The notes under the pieces were generated by a model, which did no database searches, was not told the origin of the DNA, and saw only the letters and a program-made list of their open reading frames with translations. DNA of 64,000 bases from Desulfosporosinus youngiae DSM 17734 (GTDB lineage: Bacteria; Bacillota; Desulfitobacteriia; Desulfitobacteriales; Desulfitobacteriaceae): assembly GCF_000244895.1 (NCBI RefSeq), contig NZ_CM001441.1, positions 1,818,226-1,882,225 of the forward strand, in the 5' to 3' direction. This document shows positions 26,572 through 34,485 of the stretch, piece after piece. Made by a program: the position numbers and the translations under genes. How positions within the stretch are numbered: the first letter of the stretch is position 1; each line of letters begins with the position of its first letter.

Positions 26572-28584
26572 ATGTCAATCCTTTTTTCGCCCGCTCAAAT
26601 TGGTACACTTCAGCTTCGCAACCACCTGGTTATGACGCCTATGCACTTAGGGTACAGTCCTCAAGGGGAAGTAACTGATCAGCTGATCGAGTTTTATCGA
26701 GCGCGAGCCCGCGGGGGAGTGGGTTTAATCGTGGTTGGCGGGTGCGGAATCGACCGGATCGGCAATGCTTTCGGTATGACTCAGCTTGATGAGGATCGCT
26801 TCATTCCGGGACTTCGCCGTTTAGTTGATGCCGTACACGCTGAAGGTGCTAAAATTGTGCCCCAGCTTTATCAAGCGGGAAGGTATGCTCATTCTGTTTT
26901 AACAGGTCAGCCCGCGGTGGCGCCTTCTCCGATTCCTTCCAAATTGACCAGGGAAACTCCTGTGGAGCTTACCGAAGAAAAAATCAAGGAAGTCATCGCT
27001 TCCTTTGCCGGCGCCGCTAAAAGAGCCCAATCAGCAGGGTTTGACGGGGTTGAGATAATTGCCAGCGCAGGTTATCTGATTTCGCAATTTCTTTCCCCGC
27101 TTACCAATCACCGGACAGACCGCTATGGCGGTGACCTTCAGGAGCGCATGACCTTTGGACTTGAAGTAGTGGGGGCTGTGCGTGAAGCAGTCGGACCGGA
27201 GTTTCCGATCATTGTTCGCGTAGCCGGCAATGACTTTGTTCCGGGCAGCAATACAAACACAGAATCCCGGGCTTTCTGTCAGGCCTTAGAAAAAGCCGGC
27301 GTTAACGCTCTCAATGTAACCGGCGGGTGGCATGAAACCCAGGTTCCTCAGCTTACTATGAATGTACCCCCGGGAGCTTACGCCTACCTGGCTCATGGAA
27401 TCAAAACCGCCGTTTCTATTCCTGTCATAGCCTGTAATCGGATTAACACTCCTGAATTGGCAGAGGGTATCTTAGAAGAGGGATTAGCCGACTTTATCGG
27501 CATGGCCCGCCCTTTGCTGGCGGACCCTGAACTGCCCAATAAAGCCATGAGCGGTCAATCAGGACGGATTCGCCCTTGCATCGGATGTAATCAAGGCTGC
27601 TTAGACTATGTCTTCCGCCTCAAACCAGTCAGCTGTTTGGTCAATGCGGAAGCAGGCCGGGAGGCGGAACTGGGCCCAATCAGGCAAGCTGCGGAAACTC
27701 AACAGATCCTGGTGATTGGGGCCGGTGCCGCGGGGATGGAATTTGCGCGGGTCGCGGCCCTGGGCGGACATGAGGTTACCATTTGGGAAGAGAGCGGACA
27801 GACGGGAGGACAATTAGCCTTGGCGGCAGCCCCTCCGGGACGGCAGGATTTCTTATACTTTGCTGACTACTTAGCCAATGCCTGCCGGGAACTGGGAGTA
27901 AGGATTCAGTATAATACCAAGGCAGCTCCGGACAAGATTCTGGCCGCTGTGCAGAATGGACAGTTTAATAGAGTTGTTCTGGCCACCGGAGCCCAGCCTA
28001 TCACTCCGCCGATCAAAATTGAAGCAGGTGCAGAGGTTCTTCAGGCGTGGGATGTATTATTAGGCCGTAAGAAAACGGGGCGAAACGTGATTATCGTCGG
28101 CGGCGGAGCTGTGGGTGTGGATACTGCTCTGCTCTTGGCGGAAGCAGGTACGATGGACAGTCAAACCCTGCGATTCCTCATGCTGCAGCAAGCGGAAACA
28201 GATCAGGAACTTCATCGCTTGTTGACTCAGGGAACAAAAACGATTACTGTTTTAGAAATGGCTAAAGAAATCGGACGGGATATCGGTCCCAGTACCCGCT
28301 GGTCCATGTTAGCCGATTTGAAGCGCTATAAGGTGAATTGTCTGAGCAAACACACTGTGCTTGAAATCCGCTCGGACGGTGTTCTGGTGGAGAGCGCCAA
28401 TGACGGTGTTCAGAAAGTTATTCCAAGCGATACGGTGGTTTTAGCAGTAGGTTCCTGTTCGCGGAATGAACTCTATCAAGCTTTGCAGGATAAGATAGAG
28501 AATTTAAGTATTATCGGAGATGCGGTTAAACCACGCAAAGTCCTTGATGCAGTGCATGAGGCTTATGCTGAGGGGAGGAAATAA
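26572..28584 (+). CDS. Old-yellow-enzyme-type NADH:flavin oxidoreductase / 2,4-dienoyl-CoA reductase-like
   Basis: The 670-residue protein has an FMN TIM barrel (about 1-340; LFSPAQIGTLQLRNHLVMTPM, then NHRTDRYGGDLQERM), a [4Fe-4S] motif CIGCNQGC...SC (about 337-360), and a C-terminal FAD/NAD(P) Rossmann pair (VIGAGAAGMEFARVAA at about 383; IIVGGGAVGVDTALLL at about 505). This is the domain order of 2,4-dienoyl-CoA reductase, trimethylamine dehydrogenase and several enoate reductases: electrons pass from NAD(P)H via FAD and Fe-S to FMN. It follows the Mo enzyme by 15 bases. Bases 27701-28165 are duplicated at 43319-43783. Confidence 0.92.
   Translation: MSILFSPAQIGTLQLRNHLVMTPMHLGYSPQGEVTDQLIEFYRARARGGVGLIVVGGCGIDRIGNAFGMTQLDEDRFIPGLRRLVDAVHAEGAKIVPQLYQAGRYAHSVLTGQPAVAPSPIPSKLTRETPVELTEEKIKEVIASFAGAAKRAQSAGFDGVEIIASAGYLISQFLSPLTNHRTDRYGGDLQERMTFGLEVVGAVREAVGPEFPIIVRVAGNDFVPGSNTNTESRAFCQALEKAGVNALNVTGGWHETQVPQLTMNVPPGAYAYLAHGIKTAVSIPVIACNRINTPELAEGILEEGLADFIGMARPLLADPELPNKAMSGQSGRIRPCIGCNQGCLDYVFRLKPVSCLVNAEAGREAELGPIRQAAETQQILVIGAGAAGMEFARVAALGGHEVTIWEESGQTGGQLALAAAPPGRQDFLYFADYLANACRELGVRIQYNTKAAPDKILAAVQNGQFNRVVLATGAQPITPPIKIEAGAEVLQAWDVLLGRKKTGRNVIIVGGGAVGVDTALLLAEAGTMDSQTLRFLMLQQAETDQELHRLLTQGTKTITVLEMAKEIGRDIGPSTRWSMLADLKRYKVNCLSKHTVLEIRSDGVLVESANDGVQKVIPSDTVVLAVGSCSRNELYQALQDKIENLSIIGDAVKPRKVLDAVHEAYAEGRK
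27701..28165 (+). repeat. Donor copy of a 465-bp segmental duplication
   Basis: This part of the flavoenzyme gene (the FAD-binding region) recurs at 43319-43783 with a constant offset of 15618 bases, no indels, and scattered substitutions. Confidence 0.92.
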
Positions 28585-28586
28585 AT

Positions 28587-29693
28587 TTGGGCCACGGTAT
28601 TAATGCTAAAGATGAGATATACCATGCGCTGGCTGAACGTCTAAGCAAGACTCCGGAAGGTGCGCCAATTAATGAACACCTCATGGCAATACTTCATCGT
28701 CTTTATACGGAAGGCGAAGCTTTAGTGGGCAGCAAATTTTCTTCAATACCTATGCCTTTGAAAAAGATCTCGTCTCTCACAGGTGTAGAAGAAACGGAAT
28801 TAAAAGCAATCCTTGACGGAATGTCTGATAAGGGTTTGGTCCTGGATATTCCGCGCAAGGATACAGTCTATTATATGCTAGCTCCCATGTTGGTTGGATT
28901 TTTTGAATATACTTTTATGCGGACAGGGGATCATGTTCATCTTAAAGAGTTAGCTGAGTTATTTGAAACTTATTTTCATAGCCCGGGTGTGATGCAGGAA
29001 ATTGCCGGCCTGGATACCAAAGTTATGCGAACCCTGATTTATGAAAATGTTTTGCCTTTAGCAGTTGAAACTGAGGTTTTGGACTATGAGAAGGCGACGG
29101 AAGTTATCCGGCAATCCGGAGGCGGAGCCATAACCATGTGCGCGTGCCGCCACGAGGCCTCTCATCTGGGCACAGCCTGTGATGCTCCGCTGGAGGTTTG
29201 TATTTCCCTGGGCGGCGCGGCCCAATGGATCATACGTAAGGGCTGGGGCAAAGCGGCAACTGTTGAGGACCTGCTCAATGTGCTTAAACGAACCCAGGAA
29301 CTTGGCTTAGTGCATCTGTGTGATAATGTAATGAATAAACCAACCTATATTTGTAACTGCTGCGGCTGCTGCTGCAAGGTTCTGCGGGGTATCAATGAAC
29401 AACAGGTTTTTGCTACCCATCCCAGTAATTTTATTCCCTCCGTGGAATTGGAAAGCTGCATTAGCTGCGGGATTTGCGCGGAAAGCTGCCAAATCCATGC
29501 GATTGCTATGACAGCTCAAGAGGATGGCAGTGAAGTACCGGTCATAAACAATGAGGTCTGTATCGGCTGCGGAGTATGTTCCGCTGCCTGCCCCAGCGGA
29601 GCGCTGACCATGTCCGGCCGTTCAGTCCGGCTGGTGCCTCCGGAGAATGTCAAAGAGAAGTTTCAACGCATGGCGCTGGAAAAGGGCCGCTGA
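28587..29693 (+). CDS. Cys-rich ferredoxin-type protein with winged-helix-like N terminus
   Basis: TTG 28587 opens a 368-residue frame two bases after the flavoenzyme stop, following GAGGGGAGG. The N-terminal ~110 residues look like a helical winged-helix domain (SSLTGVEETELKAILDGMSDKGLVLDI). The middle has two Cys clusters (MCACRHEASHLGTACDAPLEVC and ICNCCGCCCK), and the C terminus two [4Fe-4S] motifs (CISCGICAESC and CIGCGVCSAACPSGA). It probably carries electrons between the Mo enzyme and the flavoenzyme, or to an external donor. Proteins of this layout accompany OYE-like and fumarate-reductase-like enzymes in anaerobes. Confidence 0.85.
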   Translation: MGHGINAKDEIYHALAERLSKTPEGAPINEHLMAILHRLYTEGEALVGSKFSSIPMPLKKISSLTGVEETELKAILDGMSDKGLVLDIPRKDTVYYMLAPMLVGFFEYTFMRTGDHVHLKELAELFETYFHSPGVMQEIAGLDTKVMRTLIYENVLPLAVETEVLDYEKATEVIRQSGGGAITMCACRHEASHLGTACDAPLEVCISLGGAAQWIIRKGWGKAATVEDLLNVLKRTQELGLVHLCDNVMNKPTYICNCCGCCCKVLRGINEQQVFATHPSNFIPSVELESCISCGICAESCQIHAIAMTAQEDGSEVPVINNEVCIGCGVCSAACPSGALTMSGRSVRLVPPENVKEKFQRMALEKGR

Positions 29694-29776
29694 TCGGGAT
29701 GATTCTCTTCAGTATTAACAGAAGTTGAGTATTCAAGTTAGCTTAGGAGTATATACAAAATTATAGAAGATCTTAG

Positions 29777-29806
29777 GCGCACGTTAAATTCTAACGTGCG
29801 CTTTTC
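29777..29806 (+). terminator. Intrinsic terminator of the redox operon
   Basis: Perfect 10-bp stem GCGCACGTTA/TAACGTGCGC with loop AATTC, followed by TTTTCTGTG. Confidence 0.88.
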
Positions 29807-29831
29807 TGTGTTAACCCAGAGAGGTAATAAA

Positions 29832-30131
29832 TTGCGTATTTGGAAGAAAGGCTTTAATAGTCGGACACAAAATCGTCACAATGCAGCCAAAGCAGTTGAC
29901 GGAAATACAGCCACTCGCTGGTCCAGTGTGTTTAGCGACCCCCAATGGATTTACGGAAGCGACTCCATTGTAACCAGCTGCGAATATGATAAAGACAACC
30001 GGCCGACCAAAATGATTTTGAACAGCTTACGAGAACTCCAAAAAAAGACGGGATTAAAAAATATTAACTGGAAATATCGTTCTATGCGTGAGAAAATAGA
30101 TTTAGGATTAATAAGGAAATATTTATTTTAA
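29832..30131 (+). CDS. Orphan fragment with a discoidin (F5/8 type C)-like motif
   Basis: TTG 29832 has a ribosome-binding site (GAGAGGT); the upstream part of the frame lies inside a terminator. The 99-residue product contains NAAKAVDGNTATRWSS...SDPQWI, the signature of carbohydrate-binding F5/8 type C domains. It has no signal peptide, and the rest (LNSLRELQKKTGLKNINWKYRSMREK) is unrelated. The domain is normally about 140 residues and secreted, so this is probably a truncated, chimeric remnant. Confidence 0.45.
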   Translation: MRIWKKGFNSRTQNRHNAAKAVDGNTATRWSSVFSDPQWIYGSDSIVTSCEYDKDNRPTKMILNSLRELQKKTGLKNINWKYRSMREKIDLGLIRKYLF

Positions 30132-30194
30132 GAGCAAAATGAGAGGAAAAGATATTAAAGGAAACCTAAAATGGTATTGGTTGGGGGAGAACGT

Positions 30195-31934
30195 GTGAAT
30201 TATCAGTATCATCCTTATATCATGCCGGTCATTGCCTCAGCCTGTGTTTCATTATCCCTGGGGATATTTACCTTGTTAAAGCGCAGGGATGTCAAAGGCG
30301 CTAAAAGTTTTATGATTAGTATGTTTGTAGTAACTATTTGGTCCGGGGGCAATGCCTTGGAAATCGCAGGTTCAGATTTACCAACCAAACTTTTTTGGGC
30401 AAATGTCCAGTATTTTGCCTATTGCTATTCCCCGGTAACCTTACTGGCCTTGTGTATGGAGTTTACAGGCTTTGACCGCTGGGTTGACAATAAAAAAGTG
30501 CTTCGGTTTGCCGTCCTGCCCGCAATTATCCTTCTGCTGGTCTGGACAGATCCCCTGCACAGTTTAATTCGCTATAACCTACACATGGATTATAGCGGCA
30601 CTTTTCCGGTAATTGCCAAAAGATATGGCCCAATGTTTTATATTCATGCCCTGTATTCCCATTTTTTAAATTTTTTTGCCTGGGTATTGTTATTCAGGGA
30701 GGTCTTTTTTAGAAATACCGTCTACCGGAAGCAGGCCGCGGCTCTTCTCTTGGGAATAAGCTTCATTGTTTTGCCGAATATCCTATATATTTCAGGCTAT
30801 AGTCCGGTAAAAAGATTCGACCTGACCCCCGTCTTCTTTGCTCCCGCCGGTTTAATTATTGCCTGGGCTATTTTTCGCTATAAAATGTTTGATGCTGTCC
30901 CGCTGGCCTGGGCCACCGTAATCAGAACCATGGAGGCTGGGGTTATGGTTTTAGATCTGCGCAACAGGGTTCTGGATGTTAACCCTTTCTTTGCCAATAT
31001 GGCCGAAATAAATCCTGCGCTGGTTCTAACCAAACAGGTGGACGAAGTGTGCACAGGAATTCCGGAGCTTATCCAGTTTTGTACAAGTCCAAATATGACT
31101 CCCAGTGAGTTTTCCAGAATTGTTAACGGGCAAACCAAAGTTTATGAGGTCTGGATTTCTCCGCTTATGGACCAGAAAGGAAAACTCATTGGGCGGTTGG
31201 TAGTTATCAATGATATAACCCAAAAGAAACTGGTTCAACAGGAATATCAGAAACAACAGTGGAAGCTTGCTGTTACAGAAGAAAGGGAACGTCTGGCCAG
31301 GGATCTTCATGATAATTTGGCACAAGTGCTCGGCTTTCTTAATTTTCAGACGGAGGGGATCCGGCAGGAACTCCTGAACGCTGGAGTAACCATTGCCAGG
31401 CCTCAGATTGATAAACTGGTGGAAGTTACGCAAGCCGCTCACGCTGATATCCGCGAGTATATCCGCCGGGCCAGAAACTCAGGGTTTATGGATAAAAACT
31501 TTGCGGAGGCTCTTGCCGGAGATATAAGGAGTTTTGAGGAACAGAGCGGTATCAAGGTTCAACTGGATATTCCTCCCGGCTTTACCGGGCGAGAGCTTAA
31601 ACCCCTGGTTCGAATCAATCTGCTGAACATTATCAAAGAAGCCTTGAATAACATCAGGAAACATGCCGGAGCCGGTGTGGTCAGTCTATCCCTGGTCAGA
31701 GCGGAGGGACAGTTATCTGCTGCTATAGAGGATGATGGCAGAGGGTTTGACTCAAAACCGGACGAAGACACCAACCATGGGTTTGGTTTAAATATTATGC
31801 GGGAACGGGCTTGGGAAATAGGTGCTCAAATTGAGATTGTTTCGGCAGAAGGGAAAGGGAGCCGGATTACCTTGCTGGTCCCGTTGGAAGAGGTGAGAAG
31901 GGAAGATGCCGGGGAAAGTGATGCTGGTAGATGA
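30195..31934 (+). CDS. Sensor histidine kinase (7TM sensor, PAS, HisKA_3)
   Basis: GTG 30195, seven bases after GGGGGAGA, gives 579 residues; ATG 30171 is less likely. There are seven predicted membrane helices (about 1-225) of the histidine-kinase 7TM type, a PAS-like domain (about 235-345, ending RLVVINDITQKK), a dimerisation/phosphoacceptor box ERERLARDLHDNLAQ with the phospho-His, and a HATPase domain (NNIRKHAGA, DDGRGF, GFGLNIMRERA). This is the NarX/DesK class. It overlaps the response regulator gene by 29 bases. It stands at the head of the RiPP region and probably controls it. Confidence 0.9.
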   Translation: MNYQYHPYIMPVIASACVSLSLGIFTLLKRRDVKGAKSFMISMFVVTIWSGGNALEIAGSDLPTKLFWANVQYFAYCYSPVTLLALCMEFTGFDRWVDNKKVLRFAVLPAIILLLVWTDPLHSLIRYNLHMDYSGTFPVIAKRYGPMFYIHALYSHFLNFFAWVLLFREVFFRNTVYRKQAAALLLGISFIVLPNILYISGYSPVKRFDLTPVFFAPAGLIIAWAIFRYKMFDAVPLAWATVIRTMEAGVMVLDLRNRVLDVNPFFANMAEINPALVLTKQVDEVCTGIPELIQFCTSPNMTPSEFSRIVNGQTKVYEVWISPLMDQKGKLIGRLVVINDITQKKLVQQEYQKQQWKLAVTEERERLARDLHDNLAQVLGFLNFQTEGIRQELLNAGVTIARPQIDKLVEVTQAAHADIREYIRRARNSGFMDKNFAEALAGDIRSFEEQSGIKVQLDIPPGFTGRELKPLVRINLLNIIKEALNNIRKHAGAGVVSLSLVRAEGQLSAAIEDDGRGFDSKPDEDTNHGFGLNIMRERAWEIGAQIEIVSAEGKGSRITLLVPLEEVRREDAGESDAGR

Positions 31935-32577
31935 TCATGACTTATTCATGGAAGGGCTGAAATACCTGCTCGGAACCTATGGAATTGAGGTTGTCTGCTT
32001 AGTCAAAGACGGCAGTAAGGCCTTGACTCAGGCCAGGCTTCTGAAGCCGGACATTATTTTAATGGATATTAAAATGCCGGATTGCTGCGGGTTGGATGTC
32101 TTAAAACAGATTAAGGCCGATATGCCGGAAATTAAGATCGTCATGCTGACCACTTCCGATGAGGATGATGACCTTTTTGACGCTATTAAATACGGGGCTT
32201 CGGGTTATCTTTTGAAAAATACCAGTGCCAGAGAGCTGGTAGATATGCTGTCCGGTTTGGAAAAGGGAGAGGTTCCTTTGTCTCCGTGCCTTGCTGCCAG
32301 GCTTTTAAAAGAATTCAGACGCAAAGGTGCGCCTGCAGACGTTTTCTCTCAGCAGGCCCGGGAAGAGGTTAGACGAAGGCATCTCACGGAACGGCAGCTG
32401 GAGGTGCTGGAGATGGTTGCCGGGGGCATGACCTATAAGGAAGCGGGAGCGGCTTTAGGACTTTCAGAACGCACTATTAAGTATCATATGGAAAGAATTA
32501 TTGACCAGTTCCATTTGGAAAAACGGGCTCAGGTTATTGCCTATGCAGCCCAGATGGGGCTTATCAAAGGCAAGTAA
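31906..32577 (+). CDS. NarL/LuxR-type response regulator
   Basis: The 223-residue protein has a receiver domain (MLVDDHDLFMEGLKYLL, phospho-acceptor DIILMDIKMPDCCG, switch MLTTSDEDDD, conserved Lys in GYLLKN) and a C-terminal LuxR helix-turn-helix (RHLTERQLEVLEMVAGGMTYKEAGAALGLSERTIKYHMERI). Its gene overlaps the kinase gene, so the two form a two-component pair. A strong terminator follows immediately, so downstream genes have their own promoter, which this regulator may drive. Confidence 0.93.
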   Translation: MPGKVMLVDDHDLFMEGLKYLLGTYGIEVVCLVKDGSKALTQARLLKPDIILMDIKMPDCCGLDVLKQIKADMPEIKIVMLTTSDEDDDLFDAIKYGASGYLLKNTSARELVDMLSGLEKGEVPLSPCLAARLLKEFRRKGAPADVFSQQAREEVRRRHLTERQLEVLEMVAGGMTYKEAGAALGLSERTIKYHMERIIDQFHLEKRAQVIAYAAQMGLIKGK

Positions 32578-32592
32578 ATGAAGATGATTGAT

Positions 32593-32631
32593 AAAAGTAC
32601 AGTCTCTAATCCGGAGACTGTACTTTTTTTG
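32593..32631 (+). terminator. Intrinsic terminator after the two-component pair
   Basis: Stem AAAAGTACAGTCTC / GAGACTGTACTTTT with a 7-base loop, ending in a run of seven or more T. Confidence 0.92.
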
Positions 32632-32787
32632 TTGGCAAGACTGCACTTTCGCACATTGTTAAGAAAAAGATTAGCAAATAAAATTAAAATATCAGCTGTA
32701 TTTTTGGAGTTTTCCTTATAAGAGATAATCCTCGAATAATATTGACTAAATATAAGTTGCATATGTTCCAAGGAGGACTACAAGAAA

Positions 32788-33354
32788 ATGTTCACGCAGA
32801 CCCAAACCGAGGAAAGGTCATTGGTTTCTCCGGCCGATGATGATCGTGCTTTTATTGAGTTGTATAATGCTTTTTTTTCTCGGGTTTACAATTATGTGCA
32901 TTATCGAGTGAACGATTTCCATGATACTGACGATTTAACCAACCAGATTTTTCTCAAACTCTTTACCAAACGAAAATGTTACCAGCCGGAAAAGGCGCCG
33001 TTTTCAGTATGGATATTCAGAATCGCCCGCAATACCGTAACAGATTATTATCGCCGCCGGGGGCGAAATACTTATGTTTCTTTGGAAGAAACGGAAGAGC
33101 TTGAAGATTCCGGATTTAGCCCTGAAGATGCTGTCGAGTCTAAGGACATGCGGCGGCATTTGCATAGGGCTTTGGCTTCTTTAAGTCAGCGGGAGCGGGA
33201 GATCATCGCCTTGAAATTCTGGAGTGGTTGTACCAACAGGGATATCGCTAAACTAACTGGGATCAGCGAAAGCAATATTGGTGTTATCTTATTTCGGGCC
33301 ATGCGGCGGCTGCGTCAAATCTTGGAAAGCCGGGGGGTTAACATTGATAACTGA
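32788..33354 (+). CDS. RNA polymerase sigma factor, sigma-70/ECF type
   Basis: The 188-residue protein has a sigma region 2 (FIELYNAFFSRVYNYVHYRVNDFHDTDDLTNQIFLKLF...FSVWIFRIARNTVTDYYRRRGR) and a region 4 helix-turn-helix (LSQREREIIALKFWSGCTNRDIAKLTGISESNIGVILFRAMRRLR). AAGGAGG lies 11 bases before ATG. No classical anti-sigma factor follows; the next gene, overlapping by 11 bases, encodes a small zinc-ribbon protein that may fill that role. It probably directs transcription of the RiPP genes just downstream. Confidence 0.92.
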   Translation: MFTQTQTEERSLVSPADDDRAFIELYNAFFSRVYNYVHYRVNDFHDTDDLTNQIFLKLFTKRKCYQPEKAPFSVWIFRIARNTVTDYYRRRGRNTYVSLEETEELEDSGFSPEDAVESKDMRRHLHRALASLSQREREIIALKFWSGCTNRDIAKLTGISESNIGVILFRAMRRLRQILESRGVNIDN

Positions 33355-33727
33355 TCAAACGAAGGCCGAACTGTACCTCGCCTACCTGGACCGGATACTG
33401 ACAGGTGAAAAAGATATTGGACCGGTCGAGGATGCCGAAGTAGCTAAACTCTTGGGGCTGGCCCAAAGCATGATTACTGTTGACTTCAGCACAAACAAGG
33501 AAATCAGGGAGAGACTGCGAAGAAAGCTTCTGGCTCACTTGTCGCCTGAAGATACACCCAACCAGGCAATTGACGTCAAGGTCAACCGGACAGAAGAGGA
33601 CGAGCTTACGGATGAAGATCTGGCATATGCAGCCGCCGGTCTGGAGAGACAAGCCGGAGAGACAATTTGTCCTTATTGCGGGGCAAGGACCATCAGCCTG
33701 GGAAGATGTCCCTTCTGCAGCAGGTAG
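33344..33727 (+). CDS. Small zinc-ribbon protein coupled to the sigma factor
   Basis: TTG 33344 inside the sigma gene, preceded by CGGGGGG, gives 127 residues (start MITDQTKAELYLAYLD). The C terminus is a zinc ribbon, CPYCGARTISLGRCPFC. Just before it lies DELTDEDLAYAAAG, which looks like the leader motif of the RiPP precursors encoded next (ELSDNELDAVAGG). Candidates are an anti-sigma-like partner, or a sensor that competes with leader peptides. There is no membrane helix. Function is inferred only from position and this likeness. Confidence 0.7.
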   Translation: MITDQTKAELYLAYLDRILTGEKDIGPVEDAEVAKLLGLAQSMITVDFSTNKEIRERLRRKLLAHLSPEDTPNQAIDVKVNRTEEDELTDEDLAYAAAGLERQAGETICPYCGARTISLGRCPFCSR

Positions 33728-33838
33728 GGTCAAAATTTGAAATAAAAGTACTTTTAGGATGTAATAAAGTCAAATGTTCAGCGTATTAACCATTGAAAAT
33801 GCAAAGCAAGTGGTCAATAAAAAATGGAGGTTGGAAAG

Positions 33839-34081
33839 ATGAGTATTGAATCAGCAAAAGCTTTCGTAGCAAAGCTCAAGACGGATGAGGGGTTTGCCAA
33901 TCAGGTTAAGGCCTTCCCGAATGCCGAGGAACGCTTAGCGTTCGTGAAAGAATCAGGTTTCGATTTTACGCCGGAAGAAATTAAACAAGTGGATGAAGAA
34001 CTTAGCGATAATGAGCTGGACGCGGTTGCCGGCGGCGATCATTGGTGTGAAAATGCTTTTTGCTGGACATTTGGTTATTAA
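33839..34081 (+). CDS. RiPP precursor 1, Nif11-type leader
   Basis: ATG 33839, seven bases after GGAGG, gives 80 residues. The leader is a Nif11-like helical domain (SIESAKAFVAKLKTDEGFANQV..., residues 1-66) ending ELSDNELDAVAGG, the double-Gly site cut by C39 peptidases. The core is 14 residues, DHWCENAFCWTFGY: two Cys four residues apart (CENAFC) and five aromatic residues. A SPASM radical SAM maturase and a peptidase-ABC exporter are encoded nearby, so a thioether-bridged secreted peptide is expected (inference). A hairpin follows the stop. Confidence 0.9.
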   Translation: MSIESAKAFVAKLKTDEGFANQVKAFPNAEERLAFVKESGFDFTPEEIKQVDEELSDNELDAVAGGDHWCENAFCWTFGY

Positions 34082-34101
34082 GAACTGTAACCGCACAAAC
34101 A

Positions 34102-34132
34102 AAAGCCGGCTGTTCCTCTAGTAGCCGGCTTT
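34102..34132 (+). terminator. Hairpin between the two precursor genes
   Basis: Perfect 10-bp arms AAAGCCGGCT/AGCCGGCTTT with an 11-base loop, then TTTGCAATT. The T-run is short, so it may attenuate read-through or stabilise the first precursor's mRNA. Confidence 0.65.
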
Positions 34133-34165
34133 GCAATTGAAAATAACCAAAGGGGTGGTTATGAA

Positions 34166-34408
34166 GTGAGTACGGAATCAGCAAGGAAATTTATCGAGAG
34201 GTTAAAAACAGACGAAGGATTCAACAGCAAGATAAGAGAATGCCGCACTGCTGAGGAGCGCATGGTCATAGCGAAGGAAGCCGGGTTTAGCTTTACGCCT
34301 GAAGAGATCAAAGAAATCCGGGAAGAGCAGCTCAGTGACAGTGAACTGGATGCCGTTGCAGGTGCCGGGTGCAGGGAGAATTTATTCTGTGACAGCCTAT
34401 ATTATTAA
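34166..34408 (+). CDS. RiPP precursor 2, Nif11-type leader
   Basis: GTG 34166 after AAGGGGTGG gives 80 residues, collinear with precursor 1 (leader STESARKFIERLKTDEGF..., ending QLSDSELDAVAGAG, with Ala-Gly in place of Gly-Gly). The core CRENLFCDSLYY has 12 residues: Cys-x5-Cys and a Tyr-Tyr end. The shared pattern C-(x)-E-N-x-F-C is conserved while the flanks differ, which suggests the Cys pair and the Phe/Asn between them are the modification sites. Both peptides could form a two-component product. Confidence 0.88.
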   Translation: MSTESARKFIERLKTDEGFNSKIRECRTAEERMVIAKEAGFSFTPEEIKEIREEQLSDSELDAVAGAGCRENLFCDSLYY

Positions 34409-34422
34409 ATCCAGGTGCTGGA

Positions 34423-34462
34423 AGAGGGCGCAGCGAAGGCTTTACTTCGCTGCGCCCTCTGT
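34423..34462. terminator. Long perfect hairpin between precursor 2 and the convergent maturase gene
   Basis: Sixteen-bp perfect arms (AGAGGGCGCAGCGAAG and complement) around a 6-base loop. It separates convergent genes and is probably a bidirectional terminator or mRNA 3' shield; no long T-run is present on the plus side. Confidence 0.8.
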
Positions 34463-34485
34463 GCGCCACACATGGAATAAAAATG

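Noticed and set aside
29796-29831. Upstream start of the discoidin-like fragment
   Set aside because: Bases 29777-29806 are the terminator of the preceding operon; the ribosome-binding site is at 29819-29825.
33839-34408. Splicease-type (PlpX-like) substrate precursors
   Set aside because: The cores lack the Tyr-Gly motif of those substrates and the maturase carries a SPASM domain with a Cys pattern like thioether-forming enzymes.
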